From assembly GCA_049433545.1 (NCBI GenBank), contig JBMTEY010000154.1, positions 1-5,648 of the forward strand: a stretch of 5,648 bases of DNA. The letters run 5' to 3'. The stretch comes from Ga0077527 sp049433545. Lineage in GTDB: Bacteria; Pseudomonadota; Gammaproteobacteria; Burkholderiales; SG8-41. The translations under genes were made by a program, and so were the position numbers. Shown in pieces: positions 5,501 to 5,648 of the stretch; positions within the stretch are counted from its first letter, which is position 1, and each line of letters begins with the position of its first letter. Under the pieces are notes generated by a model. It ran no database searches. It was not told the origin of the DNA and saw only the letters and a program-made list of their open reading frames with translations.

Positions 5501-5648
5501 CGCGTGCAACACGTTCCGTTGCCGTAGCTGAGAAAACGCAGAGGGAAAATTTCGGGAGTATCGACGCGCGGGGAAATGCGCGGAGGTGTTGCAGAAAGGT
5601 CTTGTTGCGGTCCGGCTGAAATGCGAAGGCCGGGGGTTACCCGGCCTT
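5501..5648 (+). ncRNA. Candidate small RNA of unknown family
   Basis: This is the interval between the candidate promoter and the terminator-type hairpin. It lacks a protein-coding ORF and has internal stems. I compared it by memory with 6S RNA, 4.5S/SRP RNA, tmRNA, RNase P RNA and cyclic-di-GMP (GEMM) riboswitch motifs and see none of them. The call rests only on the promoter-terminator bracket. Confidence 0.2.
5626..5648 (+). terminator. Rho-independent terminator hairpin at the window end
   Basis: AAGGCCGGG (5626-5634) pairs perfectly over nine bases with CCCGGCCTT (5640-5648) around the loop GGTTA. The window ends at the stem, so the T-run cannot be checked. It would end transcripts of the sigma/anti-sigma operon or of the candidate small RNA. 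The hairpin is near-symmetrical and could also serve a convergent gene beyond the window. Confidence 0.65.

Larger units (their letters stand above)
5398..5648. other. 251-base region without a gene after the anti-sigma factor
   Basis: I find no convincing protein-coding ORF on either strand; a 13-codon ATG ORF at 5490 has no ribosome site. The region holds a small stem (GCAGCG 5402-5407 with CGCTGC 5419-5424), an A/T-rich block with promoter-like hexamers (5441-5494), a second small stem (CGCGC 5565-5569 with GCGCG 5578-5582) and a strong terminal hairpin. It could be a long 3' UTR of the sigma operon or a separate small RNA. Confidence 0.6.

Noticed and set aside
5501..5648. Cyclic-di-GMP (GEMM) riboswitch suggested by GGGTTACC-like bases at the end
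   Set aside because: The bases are the loop and stem of a simple hairpin; the other conserved GEMM segments are missing.

Overview
The window looks like a stretch of a Proteobacterium chromosome, probably beta or gamma. The downstream genes are GC-rich, use GTG starts freely, and contain a sigma/anti-sigma pair of a kind common in that phylum. This is inferred from protein style only; no rRNA or other marker gene is present. All genes run on the + strand.

Layout: (1) Bases 2-1000 hold the 3' end of a TPR-glycosyltransferase-like gene, cut by the window edge and visibly AT-richer than what follows. (2) Bases 1001-1231 are intergenic but not empty. They hold a stem-loop, a 20-codon signal-peptide-like ORF with a purine-rich ribosome site, a second mini-ORF directly after its stop, and a structured inverted repeat. 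(3) Bases 1232-2668 encode a complete MgtE magnesium transporter/channel. Seven bases later, with no visible Shine-Dalgarno, comes a flavin disulfide oxidoreductase of the dihydrolipoamide dehydrogenase type (2676-4088). (4) A GC-rich hairpin with the oxidoreductase stop codon in its loop leads into an ECF sigma factor (start reassigned to GTG 4124) and its membrane anti-sigma factor, the two overlapping by ATGA. (5) Bases 5398-5648 contain no convincing gene. They hold an AT-rich promoter-like stretch and end in a strong terminator-type hairpin, so they may be a long 3' UTR or a small RNA.

Functional reading: MgtE and the oxidoreductase are probably co-transcribed. The sigma/anti-sigma pair is a classic membrane signalling module: the anti-sigma holds the sigma factor at the inner membrane until a periplasmic or envelope signal releases it. 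The sigma genes start only 35 bases after the oxidoreductase, so read-through is possible, moderated by the hairpin. The glycosyltransferase gene belongs to a different, upstream locus, plausibly for surface glycan or protein glycosylation.

I see no mobile element, CRISPR array, tRNA or rRNA. No clearly new system is evident. The best candidates for something undescribed are the leader region before mgtE, the hairpin between the oxidoreductase and the sigma factor, and the untranslated 3' region.
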